From positions 35,316,556-35,380,555 of the forward strand of contig OY754972.1 of NCBI GenBank assembly GCA_963576475.1: a stretch of DNA of 64,000 bases, written 5' to 3'. This DNA comes from Molanna angustata (Eukaryota > Arthropoda > Insecta > Trichoptera > Molannidae). Position 1 is the stretch's first letter, and each line of letters opens with the position of its first letter. Below the pieces are notes generated by a model that was given only the letters and a program-made list of their open reading frames with translations, had not been told where the DNA came from and made no database searches. The position numbers and the translations under genes were made by a program. This document shows, in pieces, positions 32,600-44,186 of the stretch.

Positions 32600-33133
32600 T
32601 TAAATTATCTAGTTGGGGTTAGTAAAATTGGAAATACAGGCAGTTAAACACAAAAAAAAATTATAAACAAAAAAATATTTTTCCCCGTAAAAATTTGAGA
32701 AACCCTGATTAAACAACGTGAAATAAGGATTTGAGATATAGTATTTATTTTAATTTATACAAATTTTCAGTTTTATATATTTTATGGTTTTTGCGATATA
32801 TGGACAAATGAAATAAAAATTCAAATGTTGATGATTCCTGACTGAAACAACAATTCTAAATTATGAGTATAAAAGTTTTGTATAGATCAAACATTGTGAA
32901 CTTTTTGTAATGTAAGGGTCTGTGAATCATGCGGACCAAAAGTTAAAACGGGGGCAGGACACACACACTCACCTAGATACACTTAATACACTTCTCCGGA
33001 TTCTGATTCAATCCATTTATATTATATGAGAAGCCTCTAAGCTGGTGTTTTTGACTTCGAGGTTGAAAAAACCATGAAAAATATAGACCTGGCCATACAA
33101 ATCTTGCTGACCTTGGCTTGGAACTATGTTAAT
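32600..33133 (-). mobile_element. HINE, 3'-truncated copy H5
   Basis: Minus-strand copy starting inside the element at the TATCTAGTTGGGGT segment and running to the 5' region (GAAGCCTCTAAGCTGGTG, CCATACAAATCTTGCTG). It lies head-on against the end of H4, with about 10 bp between. It is more diverged than H1 to H3. Confidence 0.75.
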
Positions 33134-34365
33134 AAAAATTTGAGTTTGTGCTTTTAGTAAACGTAGGTATCCATTTATTCGAAAATCAGCACAAAAATAC
33201 CATGGACCTGCGGTAATCTAGAAACCATTATTTGGGTCTTTACGGCTAATAGAAATATCCCGATACCAATTTGCGGAATTGGGTTTTGGCTTTTTCTAAA
33301 CTGGCGCTGATTGTTTTGCAATCGCTAAAAAAAGCACAACTTTCAATTTCGTATTGGGTTGCGTAAGTAAGAATTCCTTTTATTTAAGATCGAGGTCAAA
33401 TGGACGGAAATCGAACTTACGCCCCGAATAAACTTTCACAGGACAACGATTTTCTCTGTAAACAAGCACTCTTAAAATATCTTATTAATTTATTTAAAAA
33501 GTATCATCTCACAAAAGAAGTATCTGTGAAACGATAATATATGAGTATATCTAAATGTGGCAACTTGTTATTGTGGTGCGTGTTCATTTCATATTAGACA
33601 TACATAATATATGAAACGTATGGATGATTTTTTTTCTTTTTTGGCTGTTTTTTATCCACAAAAATTTATCAAAATGTCATATTTTAAATTTGTGAAATCT
33701 TTTTTCAAACAAAGAAAGAAAAAATTGTTGAAAAAATAGTATTTTAAAAAAAAAGTCTACGTAGATAATATTTCCATTTTAGAATCCAAAATCTAAAATA
33801 TAATCAAGTTGTGACTATGAAAAAGGACTGTCTTTTGAAAGAACGAATCGATCATTTGCCAATTTCCAACATCTTCACAAATAAAAGAAATGTAGATAAA
33901 ATTAAGATAATTTATGACATCAAATGAAAGGCACAATATAATTGACTGTGTAACCAAATAAATATACATTCGGTTCTATCAAATTTTATTGTACAGACTA
34001 AATTTGTTTTCTTAAAAAAAGTACCTATCTATTTATTCAATTTTTAAAATACCAATTTGTATCCCTTTAAAAGTACCTATTTGACGATAGCTTTTACCAT
34101 AATCCTATTTATTGAATTTTATTTATTACAAACGTAGATATTATGATGTTTGATTTCTGAGAAATCCATTTTAATCTCAGTCCAAAGAGCACATAGAGAT
34201 ATATTGTAGCAACGTACATATAATAATTCAAGACGTGATTTTTTAGCTATATGTATGTGTAGAAAAAACGAATTAACTTGTAATATGATACAGTTTACCT
34301 CGAAATGCGCGAAACAACAACTATAATCATTATTTTATCTTAATTTTATGCCATCCCTAACAGTA
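33134..34365. other. AT-rich stretch with a possible SINE 2 tail
   Basis: AAATGTGGCAACTTGTTATTGTGG, in part (ATGTGGCAACTTGTTATTG), at 33553 followed by GTGCGTGTTCA resembles the tail of SINE family 2. Nothing else was recognised. Confidence 0.35.
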
Positions 34366-35095
34366 ATATTAGTCAGCCATGATACGTGTACGTATCGGCA
34401 TTCTTGGATCGATTCATATATGTTGTAGGTTGGGTGAATTGAACTTGATATATTTTTTTAACATGGCTACGCCAACACAAGCTATTAGGATTTGGCTTTC
34501 TACTCTTCTGCATTATTTGGTATTGGGGAGGGTTAGAAATGTGCTAAAGAAAACATTGACCCGGGTTGTAAGTAGGAGATAACGCAAGATTCCCAAGATC
34601 GTTCCACAGTTGAGTTGCTGTGTTCAAAAAGTGGTTCTTGCTCCTTTACAACAACTGTTTTGTATTCATTTTAGTTATGCAGACACATTTATTTAAAACT
34701 CTTGGCATAGAATCTTGTTTGATTGAAAAAATGGATGTTGGTATATCTGCGGTTTATGCATTCCTATACCATTCTTCCGTCTAAGATGAAATTTTGGAGG
34801 TTTGTTCAATTCATACCCGCAAAGATTATTGAGTTTTCATTTGAGATTTGAACATTCGATTAGCAGGGCAGGCCATGCTATTTCCAGTCTCCATAAGCAG
34901 TGGTAACAAAAGTAGCCACAGAATGCGAAAAAAGATAGTGATCTGCTCGGAGTTGAGTGAATTAGAATTTTGTCTCATCGTACGAACTGAGGTATCACAT
35001 TACGGGGGTTTGAAGAGGCTTTTGATGTTTCATAAAATATATGATGTAAAAACCAAACCTCCTCTGACGCTTTGAAGGCGAAACTTAAGATTAAT
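34366..35095. other. Possible decayed transposable element, not identified
   Basis: Base composition is more balanced than the flanks, and short frames on both strands look protein-like (for example IRIWLSTLLHYLVLGR on plus). No domain or repeat partner is recognisable. Confidence 0.25.
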
Positions 35096-35610
35096 CAGAA
35101 AATACATATTCCATGCATACTTCCATAGCATAATATTATTTTATTTAAACCTAACAAACATACAGTCATCAAAAGAAATATTACAACAAATTCAATTTTA
35201 ACAATATATCATAGACAAATTTTGTGTGCGGATATTACATTATCTTTTTAAGTAGCACAGTGTAATACTATTGCTATTTAAAATTAAGTTGGTACTCAAA
35301 ATTCAGAAGAAAAAGGACCAAAAGAGGGAAAGGAAGGTTGTGGCATTCGCAGTCAAAAAGAACATAGCAGGAATCAGCTACCGTAAACCTCTAAGGGTCT
35401 CAGAGATAGCATTTTTATATTTTATTTTAGTATGTCTAAAAATATCAACAATCTTAAAAAAAAACATCATAAATGTTACATGCCCTTTGGATGAATGAAT
35501 TTTGGAAATATTTAGCTCTGCAGAGAGGCAATCTAAAAGTAAGATTTGTTCTAGTACTACGATAGGGGCTTTCGCGCTGTGTTGGTATTTAGTTTTAAAT
35601 ATTAAGTTAT
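35096..35610. other. Unassigned AT-rich stretch
   Basis: Nothing recognised. A lysine-rich frame near 35271-35498 is not convincing. Confidence 0.35.
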
Positions 35611-35620
35611 TAATTTACAG

Positions 35621-35729
35621 AGAGGCTGCTCCGGTCTAGATAGGCACTAGGTAGTAACCTGTCGCCTGTTCCCCAAATCCAACGCGAAATGATGTCGCGT
35701 GTGTATCCGATCATGCTGTGCGTAGCTCG
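35621..35729 (+). CDS. Candidate first coding exon with signal-peptide-like start
   Basis: An acceptor-like TTAATTTACAG ends at 35620. A more GC-rich segment follows with ATGATG at 35689, reading MMSRVYPIMLCVA, and a GT (GTAATT) at 35730. A hydrophobic N-terminus with a basic residue could be a signal peptide. The donor is weak and no downstream exon was found. On the minus strand the same bases hold a 34-codon frame (IGYTRDIISRWIWGTGDR...), so the sense strand is uncertain. Confidence 0.22.
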
Positions 35730-35989
35730 GTAATTAGTTGCAAGCTAATTAAAGAGCATTACACAACAGAGCGAGGTACCCACGCCACACCATAAAACAT
35801 TTATAATTTATCAGAAGAATATGAATTAAATAATATTATAGACAGGTATTAAAATAGTTTGAATTGGACTTACGTATTTATTTGATAGTGTGATTCTAAT
35901 TTTAAATCAAGATTGATACTTCAATTATGGACTATTAAATATTTTAAATAATATAGATCGATAAAGACGCGTAAATACAACTGGAATGT

Positions 35990-36130
35990 GAGTCGGGCAG
36001 AGTGACTGCCTACCACTGACCTTGGTTAAACTGAACCGCGAGTGATGATGTGCGCCGCCTTAAATAGCCGGCTGACGTCCCCCTACTCCTTGAAGTGAGT
36101 AGTCAACTTGGCTGGCCGGACATGCTACAG
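35990..36130 (-). promoter_or_regulatory. Candidate TATA-type core promoter
   Basis: On the minus strand, CTATTTAAGG (about 36059-36068) is followed about 30-35 bases later by an arthropod initiator-like TTCAGTTT. Then comes AACCAAG|GTCAGT, a good splice-donor match. The region is GC-richer than its flanks. This could be a host promoter with a very short first exon or the promoter of an unrecognised element. Confidence 0.25.
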
Positions 36131-37660
36131 GGCAATCAATTGGAAGACTCCCAACAAGAGACTCAGAGTCAACGGCACCATCAATAATTTTATGTAGGTA
36201 TGTCATGTCTGCAATGGTACGTCTATTTTATAAAGATGTTATTTTATGATAACGAGCGGAAATGATTCTATCATCAAAGATTCAACATATTATGCATATA
36301 TCTTTCCTTATGATATCGGTGAGAAAATAACAAATATAATCATTCAGGAGATCAAGTAGACTGGTCATTTTAAAGAAACTGCTCCTTGGCAATAAAGTCA
36401 CTGTGCTAAACATTGGATGATGTGTTGGGTTAAGTTTCAAACCAACGAATAAATAGTAGGTACAAATATTAGAAAAATAACTACACGCCATGTTCTTTTT
36501 TCGATTGAAAGAGTCAACTTGATAAAATAATTGATCATGGGATCCATGAAAAATTCATCAAACTCTTCAATTTTCACTTCAACGATAAGAACTCTTTACA
36601 ACATCGTCCGATTTTAATAATTACTTTTTTTAATACAGACTGATAACATATGAATATCGAGTTCTAATAATGAAACCCACGAGAAAAAAATATCGAAGTA
36701 AATTTGCAAAGTCGTCTGCAATTACTAATAATTCTTTACCACGTCGTCCGAATTCGATGATTACTTTTTAATTAGAAAGGGATTACTGTTGGAATGGTTT
36801 CATTTAAACTATGTCAAGAGTTTCGATGATGGGAATCATGAAAAATCACGAAACTCATCAATTTGCGAAGGATTTGCGTATTATATTGTATAGGCGAATT
36901 GTATGAAAGATAGTATTACTATATACATACATACTATTCCGCCAGCAGAGAAAACTGAACACAAAATATTTCTATCTTGACATTATGTATGTACATACGT
37001 CAAATCTTTCAGGGAGTGACGCCCACGTTCTCTGCTTAAGATAGAATTGCTGTTTGTTAAAAGGTTCTTAAAATACTTGAATGCAATTAAATAAGTCAAG
37101 ACTTTAGGACAAAAAAGACATGTGTTGCTAAAGCAAAATATATTCTCGACAAGCGAACAAAATGCTCCCATCTGGGTCGTAAATTAATCAAAAATATCTA
37201 CTTACCTGTTTGTATTGAATTCAAAATTAAAGGATCCTTTGCGACCCTTTTCAAATAGTTTCCCGGCTCTGGAAATTCCCAGAAGAATTGGATAATTAAA
37301 AATTGAACCGAGGTATGCCCTTTTTGTCTTGTTTTTTTTTTCACTTTTACTGCCAATAGGTACGCAATTTGTAAACACACCTGCTGAAAAAAACTTTTAA
37401 GAGTAGACTAAACCCGATGTTTTTGTTGAGCCAAAGTCGAATTGATGACAGAAGCAGAAAATTCTGAGAAACAGTCGAAATTCTCCAATAATGTATTTAA
37501 TTCTTTTTTTCGGAATTCGCATGTTGTATCCTTTCAGAAAATGATGACATTATGCTTGAAAACACTTAAAAATAGGTACTCATTATTTCATTTTTCGATA
37601 TGATCAAGAGAATTTATTTGTCTTAATAAATCGACAGTATTAATTTTATTGTAATTATTT
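36131..37660. other. AT-rich stretch with a local duplication and a LINE 3' relic
   Basis: AACTCTTTACAACATCGTCC (about 36588) and AATTCTTTACCACGTCGTCC (about 36729) mark a diverged direct duplication about 140 bp apart. At 36920-36990, CATACATACTATTCCGCCAG and TTTCTATCTTGACA are a minus-strand relic of the RTE family A 3' UTR. No gene. Confidence 0.4.
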
Positions 37661-37664
37661 CTCT

Positions 37665-38163
37665 CGGGTGAGATGATTGTATGCAGTATGCAAGATTCGG
37701 AGCATATAAATATATGAATTAACTCAGAATACAGAGTAGAACATTTAGTATTTAGTGTGTCTGTGTGCGTGTGTGTGTCTGTCCCCCCTAATAACTTTTG
37801 TTCTGCTTGATGCACAGAGCCCCAAAATTTCCGAAAATGTAAAAATTTTAGGCCCTCATAACTTTGATACTAAGAATTATTCCAGTCAGGGGAGACGATT
37901 TTTTTTTAATTTTATATTTCCATATTATTATATTATCTTCAAATAAAAACTAGAACGCTGAATTTTTGTATAAATATCGGCATATACAATATCTTAAACT
38001 TTTTTTTCAAATTTATTAGTATTGTGTTATACTACTTACATTTCCAGTCTTTATAATATAGAAAAACGCCACAACACCCTTAATAAATCATTTAGTATTC
38101 TCAGAAAAATACCTACATTATAGTAGGTAATATTATCTACATCTCAAACTTATTTTTACAATA
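37665..38163 (+). mobile_element. Old HINE, left part, split by H3
   Basis: A plus-strand, diverged HINE from the ACTCAGAATACAGAGTAGAAC segment through the GT microsatellite (37755-37785) to ACATCTCAAACTTATTTTTAC. It is interrupted by the younger copy H3 and resumes at 39169. Confidence 0.75.
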
Positions 38164-39168
38164 CCAGTTGCATGTAACACATGAGATCCAACTGTCGATA
38201 GCGATAGTATGTATAGTTGAAGAATATGTACCAAACTATAAACCCATAAATACAAATTATTGAATATTTTCAGATATTTTGTTTTCTATACAACATATGT
38301 AGGTATGTATGTCAAGATAGGATAGTATGGAGGAAGATCCTTTTTTCCTACCCAGAATATGAAAATAGCATGATGGTATGTATGTATGTTTGGAGATGAA
38401 GTATCAAACTATTAAGTCTTCTTACATATTGTGTATAGGCGACTGCCATACAAAATGTATGAAGCGATGTCGTCACTAAATTCAATTTTTTAAAAAAAGG
38501 TTAAAAAAAAATTGAGATCTTCTACTACAATTTAAATATTTTTTATAGAAAATTAAATTATCTAGTTGGGGTGTTTCGGCTTTTTTCAATAATTGTAAAA
38601 GTTTTGGAAAAATAGGCAGTTAAACTCATAAATTTATAATAAAAAAAATATTTTTCTTAATAAAAAATGTTTGAGAAACCCTGGAATTTTTTTGAATAAA
38701 CTAATTTGAGATTTTGTATTTTTCTATATTTTTACAAATTTTCAGCGTCCTAGCTTTATGGTTTCTGAGATATATGGAAAAATAAAGTAAAAATTCAAAA
38801 GTTGATAACCCCTGATTAAAATAAAATTCGAAATTCTGAGTATAAAAGTTTTGTAAGCCTATAACTGTTTATATATCCTGAAATTTTGGGCTCTGTAAAT
38901 TGAGCGGATCAAAAGTTATAAGGGGGGGACGGACACACAGACACACACACAGACACACAGACACACGAAATGTTCTACTCCAAATTCTGAGTAAATCCGT
39001 GTATGGAACATATATGCTGCGAAGCCTCTAAGTTGGTGTTTTTTGACTTCAAAGTTGGAAAAGCCGTGAAAAAAGTAGACCTCTGCATACAATTCTCGCG
39101 TATCCTGGCTTGATACATTGTCGATATGTTTAGAGAACAAAGTTCTCCTGAACAAATCGACAGTTGGA
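38164..39168 (-). mobile_element. HINE copy H3, complete, nested in an older HINE
   Basis: Minus-strand copy from the 3' end (complement of CAACTGG, 38164) to the 5' TCCAACTGTCGAT (39156-39168). It is near-identical by eye to H1 and H2. The terminal CTAG is CTGG here. Target sequence resumes in the host HINE without evident duplication. Confidence 0.85.
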
Positions 39169-39300
39169 TTAGTAAAAACTGAATTCAGTGACGACATCGT
39201 TTCATAGAAATTGTATGGCAGAATACACAATACATATCTATGGGGATCTATCTGTGTAATATCATGTACCTAAATATAATTGTAGGATTTATGAATTATG
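39169..39300 (+). mobile_element. Old HINE, right part
   Basis: GAATTCAGTGACGACATCG and TTGTATGGCAG continue the element interrupted at 38163. Its 3' end is lost. Confidence 0.7.
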
Positions 39301-39540
39301 GACTCTTAACAATCGTTTCCCAATCAATCTATTAATTTGATAAGCTGATTTTCACTCTGAATTGAAAAAAAAAACAGTAACAATATCATTAGCGAATAAG
39401 TAGACAGAAGAACCGTTGCTGCTAACAGATGCTACTTTGGCCTACAGAGACACTTGAAGTCCAGGTTGTTGTGAAGAAAGACCAAACTGGTATAAAACTT
39501 TGTCAGACCAGCAATGTTCTTTTTATTTTGTATTGATTCT
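39301..39540. other. Unassigned stretch
   Basis: Nothing recognised. Confidence 0.3.
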
Positions 39541-39985
39541 CAATTAAATCAATTTGACACGCACCCAATAGCAAGTTGCCTCATTCTGGAGACTTATGAT
39601 ATTAATTGTCTCACAGATCTAGACTGAAAACACAATTAAAAACTGTGGCTCTATCGGGAATTGAACCCGAGACCTTTGGATCATGAGTTAGATACATAAC
39701 ATGTTAGATACATGAGTTAGATATATAATGTTGTTAATTTAAAAAAAAAATGTTATTCTATGTTACACGTAAATGGCTTACGCCGTATATTGTATTAAAT
39801 AAAATAAATAAATAAATAAATAACCAACTGATCCATGAAGCCCGCTGTTACATCCTTGATATGGGTTAACACAAGGGTTTTTGATTCCACGGGACTTGCC
39901 CCTCTGATGTATTTTCGTTTACCCGATTTATAGCGGACGCCCAAAAACGATGATTACCTAACCTAACCGACTGAGCCACGAAGGC
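39541..39985 (-). mobile_element. SINE family 2, copy 2, split by a LINE tail
   Basis: Minus strand: leader (39985 to about 39880, with GGGGCAAGTCCCG and AAAACCCTTGTG), tRNA-like head with anticodon loop CTCATGA (Met) and B box GGTTCAATTCC (complement at 39658-39668), then the tail GTCTCCAGAATGAGGCAAC. The head is interrupted at about 39700-39820 by a short insertion ending in ATAAATAAATAAATAAATAA, the tail of a LINE. Confidence 0.65.
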
Positions 39986-40480
39986 AGTGTTGACACATGC
40001 CTCCAAGACCTGATCTCTAATTAAAGAGATGTTATATTGCTATATAAATGTTATATGAATAGTCAAGAATATAAGTGATTATACTATGTTTTAGCTACAT
40101 AATGTTTTTACCACAGTATAAGGAAATATTATGAATAAGACTGTATGTTGTGTAATGCATAAATTTTAATACAACAATTGATTAAATATAAAAAAAATTG
40201 ACCCTTGTTATTTTATCATTCATTTGTTAATTATCTACAAGGGTCACAGTTTGGATCTATGTTCATTTAAATATATATATAATAATGACAATATACGAAT
40301 ACCTGTTTTGAATTATTATTTTATATTGCCTTAACGCATTAACAAATAACCCCAACTAAACTTATGACCTCATAATATGTGTGCTATGGAATGTTAAAAC
40401 CTTTGTTTTTATTTCTATATTTATAGGATTAAATTTATGTAATGGATTTGTTTCCATGCAGCCGAGACACCCTATATAAT
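39986..40480. other. Unassigned AT-rich stretch
   Basis: Nothing recognised. Confidence 0.3.
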
Positions 40481-40484
40481 TTGA

Positions 40485-40858
40485 TTTGCTATTCAAAATA
40501 TTGACATTGTAGTAGTACAACTCAAATTTTTTTGATAAAAATTGAATTTAGTGACGACATCGTTTCATACAATTTGTAAGGCAGTAAACACTACACAATA
40601 ACTACGGGGACTCAATATTTTGATATTTAATCTCCAAACATACATACCATCATCCGGTTTTCATATTCTGGGTAGGAAAAAAGATTGATCTCAATACTAT
40701 CCTATACTGACATACATACCTACATATTATATAGAAAACAAATAATTTTAAAATGTTTATAAATTTGTGTTTGTGTTTATAGTTTGGTACGTATTCTTCA
40801 ATTATAAGTACATACTATAGCCGTCAAAAGTTGGATCTCATGTGTTGCATGCAATTAG
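40485..40858 (+). mobile_element. HINE, 3' fragment (H6)
   Basis: TTTAGTGACGACATCGTTTC, then the CATACATACCATCATCC segment, then GTTGGATCTCATGTGTTGC and CAATTAG. Diverged and 5'-truncated. Confidence 0.75.
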
Positions 40859-41276
40859 TTTTTTTACAAAGCAATCCTAAGAACCTTGAATAATCAACAA
40901 GCTATGGATGTTTGATAGGCGTATGACACTCGATTCTATAATCTTACTTGATTCTGTGTATGAAATGACGTATACTTTTTAAGTATGTTTGTTGATATGT
41001 AGTATGTATGTAAATATGTCATACATTACGTCATAATAAAGCGTGGAAGCATTAAATGTTTTATTATTTAAGGGTGTGGTGTGACCCCTGTACGAAGAAG
41101 AACTAAGGTCGGAAATAGAAATAAAATGTCTGTGAGGTAATAATTTATATTCAGTACACGGTGTTAATGTTAGTATTGGCCGCAAATTCCCTAAATGCCA
41201 AGCGGTCATCACATTCGTGTCATGTTTGTAGTCCACAGATTTATAAAAAAATCTACAGTAAAATAAAACGAGTGGG

Positions 41277-42343
41277 TTGTGGCCAACACTAAACTCTCCA
41301 CACCGTAGTAAGCGTTCATTTTTTCTTCTTGAAATGTTGACAATCTCAATATGGTAAAGAATGCTTATGTTGTATGAAATATTTTATTCATACGAAATTT
41401 TACTACCAGGAATATAAATTTTCTAACAATAGAATATTTTTATATTAATATAGACAAACTATTAATGCAGTATGGTGAAGAATGCTTATTTTGTATGAAA
41501 TATTTTAATAAAAGCAGATAAATTTTATTTTTAAGAGCGTTAGAGCATTTTGAAAATTTTGACACGTGATATCATATAAAGAAATTTTATGATATCTATG
41601 AAAAGCTAATCAGTTCTGAGTTCAAGCTATTAATATTCTTATATCAATATGAAATCAAAGAACTGAATATTGCCAAACATAAAAAAAAAATTTTTGCTAC
41701 ATATAAGTTTCATACAAAAATCCATTAAATAAAATATAATTTTTCAAACCGTTGAATATTTTTCTTTTAACATTGACCAACTTTGAATACAATTTTATGA
41801 AGATTTTTAGTGTTGTATAAATAGTTGAAACCAAATTAAAATATCTCTAATTTCCAGGTCGTGAGAGCATTTTTTCAGTTTTAATAGATGACATCATAAA
41901 GAAACATTGAGAAAAAATGAACCGTTGTCTATGGAAAACTAATCAGCTCTAAGTTTATGGGCTTAACACATATCATATCAATATGAAGTAAATCGGACTA
42001 ATAGTTTGGGCTGCAGATAGGACACAAAAAAAACAACGTAAATGATGAATTCATAGAGAAGAAATCAAAAGTTGTCTATGGAAAACTAATCAGCTCTAGG
42101 TCTATGAACTTTACACATATGATGTTAATATGAAGTCGATCAGACTTATAGTTTGGGCTGTATAGAGGACACAAAAAGGATTTTCCGCCGTATGACATAC
42201 GCCATACATACAAACACATCATGACGATACTCACAGTGTGCACTCTCTACATGATACCCGTTGAGAAATTGATGTAAAAAAATACGCTTAAAAATTGTGA
42301 AATCATGACTCACCCCTATTCCATAGTGTGGAGAGTAAAAACG
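41277..42343 (+). mobile_element. Non-autonomous DNA element family E, copy 1
   Basis: The left end holds AACACTAAACTCTCCACACC. The right end, inverted, holds ACTCTCCACACTATGG, so an ACTCTCCACAC inverted repeat lies near each end. Inside are two internal direct duplications: GAATGCTTAT-TTGTATGAAAT (41350, 41470) and GGAAAACTAATCAGCTCTA (41935, 42080). There is no open frame. Related sequence is at 63.09-63.81 kb and 11.5 kb. Confidence 0.65.
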
Positions 42344-43985
42344 AAAATTGTAGGTATCCTTAGTACTTGAATTTATCTATGCTTTCATCGGTTTGTGAAA
42401 TTGATTTTTCATTTAACTTTTTCTATAAATTTTTTCTTTTTATTCTTTTATCTAATATCTTCTTCATAAACATTATTTCACAACTTTCAAGAGTAGTTTT
42501 TTTAGCTAAAAATATACTACAGCGCAATGCCACAAGGGTTCCCGTTGTGTCAACTTAAGACAGAATATACTGGCGTATACGTTCAAGGAGGCCTGACCCT
42601 GGATGAAGTGGAATAGAGGGGCAGGAAAAAGAAGAAGTAGATCTACTGTTTACTACTACATACAAATGAAACGGCGCGCGGCGTTAAGTCATATCACACA
42701 GGCGGTGTAAGTAAATATATTTTTTTCAATTGAATTTTAACGATTGTACAAAAAAGTAGTTTAAAATTATTTTTCAGCCCAGAGAACGATTTTATTTGAA
42801 TTATTTATTTTCGATGTCTGAACACACGTTTTTAAAAATACAAAAATAGTATTTATAATATTTGTATTGATGAAAATCGAAATGTGTAAATGAAATATAT
42901 TACATATATATTATAATATGATAAAATTTACTCTCAAATTAACTTCTATTTAGCATACCTAAGCATTCCAATAATTATGATGGTTAGATATTTATTTACT
43001 AACAAAAAACTGTCAGAAAACCATCGACTCAAAAGTATCGATTAAGTCTAACGTAATTTGCATACAAATATCTAAAGCAGAGAGGTACGAAATATTGAAT
43101 TTGAAATGAAAAGAAAGCATATTGAAAAGATGGTAGAATAACTTAAATCAAATTTCATGTCTACCAGAATACAAAATAACTGAATTGTGACCAAAATATT
43201 TCTCATAATGGTAGAATCGTACCTATTTCTTATATTTGGTACAACACATTTATTTATTTAATCAAATGGGTAGAAGACATGAGTGATTTTTTGCGAGATA
43301 TTTTACATATGTACTTAAAGAATTCTAGGTATTAACATCAAAGCGATATATGTCGCTGTATACTGAGGTGGCAAGGCCTAAAGTCCGGACCCTATTAGTA
43401 AGTATGTAAGTATATAATTTTTATTTTTATCATCCATACCTATCATTTATTAAATTATCATCCATATTAACAATTTATTCAAAATACAAAGTGACCATGG
43501 CGGGAATTAATCATGAATCATAAGATACACAACAGAAAGAAAACTGAGATTTCACGAGCACAAGTATTATCTTGCATTAATCATAAAAATGTTTAAATCA
43601 GTATCATAATCATAACTTCATTTTTTTATATCTTTTATCTTAAATTTTGTTAAGATCAAAGTTTTGTATGTACATAATTGTCACTAATTTTTGTATAAAT
43701 TAAAAGTGTTATTCAATTTATTTTAAACTTTGAATGCTAAAGTCTGAAGCTGATTTTAATCTTATCAAATCAATTTCATGAGTAGCCCTAATATAGGTTT
43801 ACAATAAAAATAATCAAATTATTAAAATAAGCGGTTTGTCAAGACTCAGCAGTGAACAGAACGATGAAAAATAGTGAATATTTATTTTGTTCCTATACAT
43901 ATATTAATGGAACGATCATGAGACATTAAATTATTACCTAGTTGGATAATTACAGTTTTTTTTACAAATTAGGATGATACAATAA
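42344..43985. other. AT-rich stretch
   Basis: A GC-richer patch at 42540-42720 (with GGAGGCCTGACCCTGGATG) may be a LINE scrap. No gene recognised. If the exon at 44.0 kb is real, this is the start of its downstream intron. Confidence 0.35.
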
Positions 43986-43999
43986 TTGTTAAGACTTAC

Positions 44000-44186
44000 C
44001 CATTGGACTAGGAGTCAGTTCATTCATAGAGTATCGGACCTTGAGATCGTATCGTTTGAAGAGGTTCAGCTTTCTCTGAAGACCAGAAATAGCGGAAGTT
44101 ACAGCCTTGGTGTAGTCTCTGGTACCGAAAGATTTGTATGGAACCACCAAGCCGACTTGAAGTTCCCTCGTCATCTGAAACAATAC
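44000..44186 (-). CDS. Host exon encoding start of a receptor ligand-binding domain
   Basis: The minus strand has acceptor sites TTTTGTTTCAG (exon start 44186) and, 12 bp on, TATTGTTTCAG (exon start 44174), 58 further open codons, and a donor G|GTAAGT at 43999. The peptide reads LQVGLVVPYKSFG, RDYTKAVTSAISGLQRKL and NELTPSP. The pattern strand (VGLVVP), helix and strand resembles the opening of an ANF-receptor/periplasmic-binding-type extracellular domain, as in glutamate receptors or receptor guanylyl cyclases. An NMDA-receptor-2-like protein is my best guess only. Codon use is balanced, unlike the flanks. The two acceptors are in frame and would add or drop VLFQ. The exon ends in phase 1. 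Neighbouring exons were not found, so introns must be long. Confidence 0.6.
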
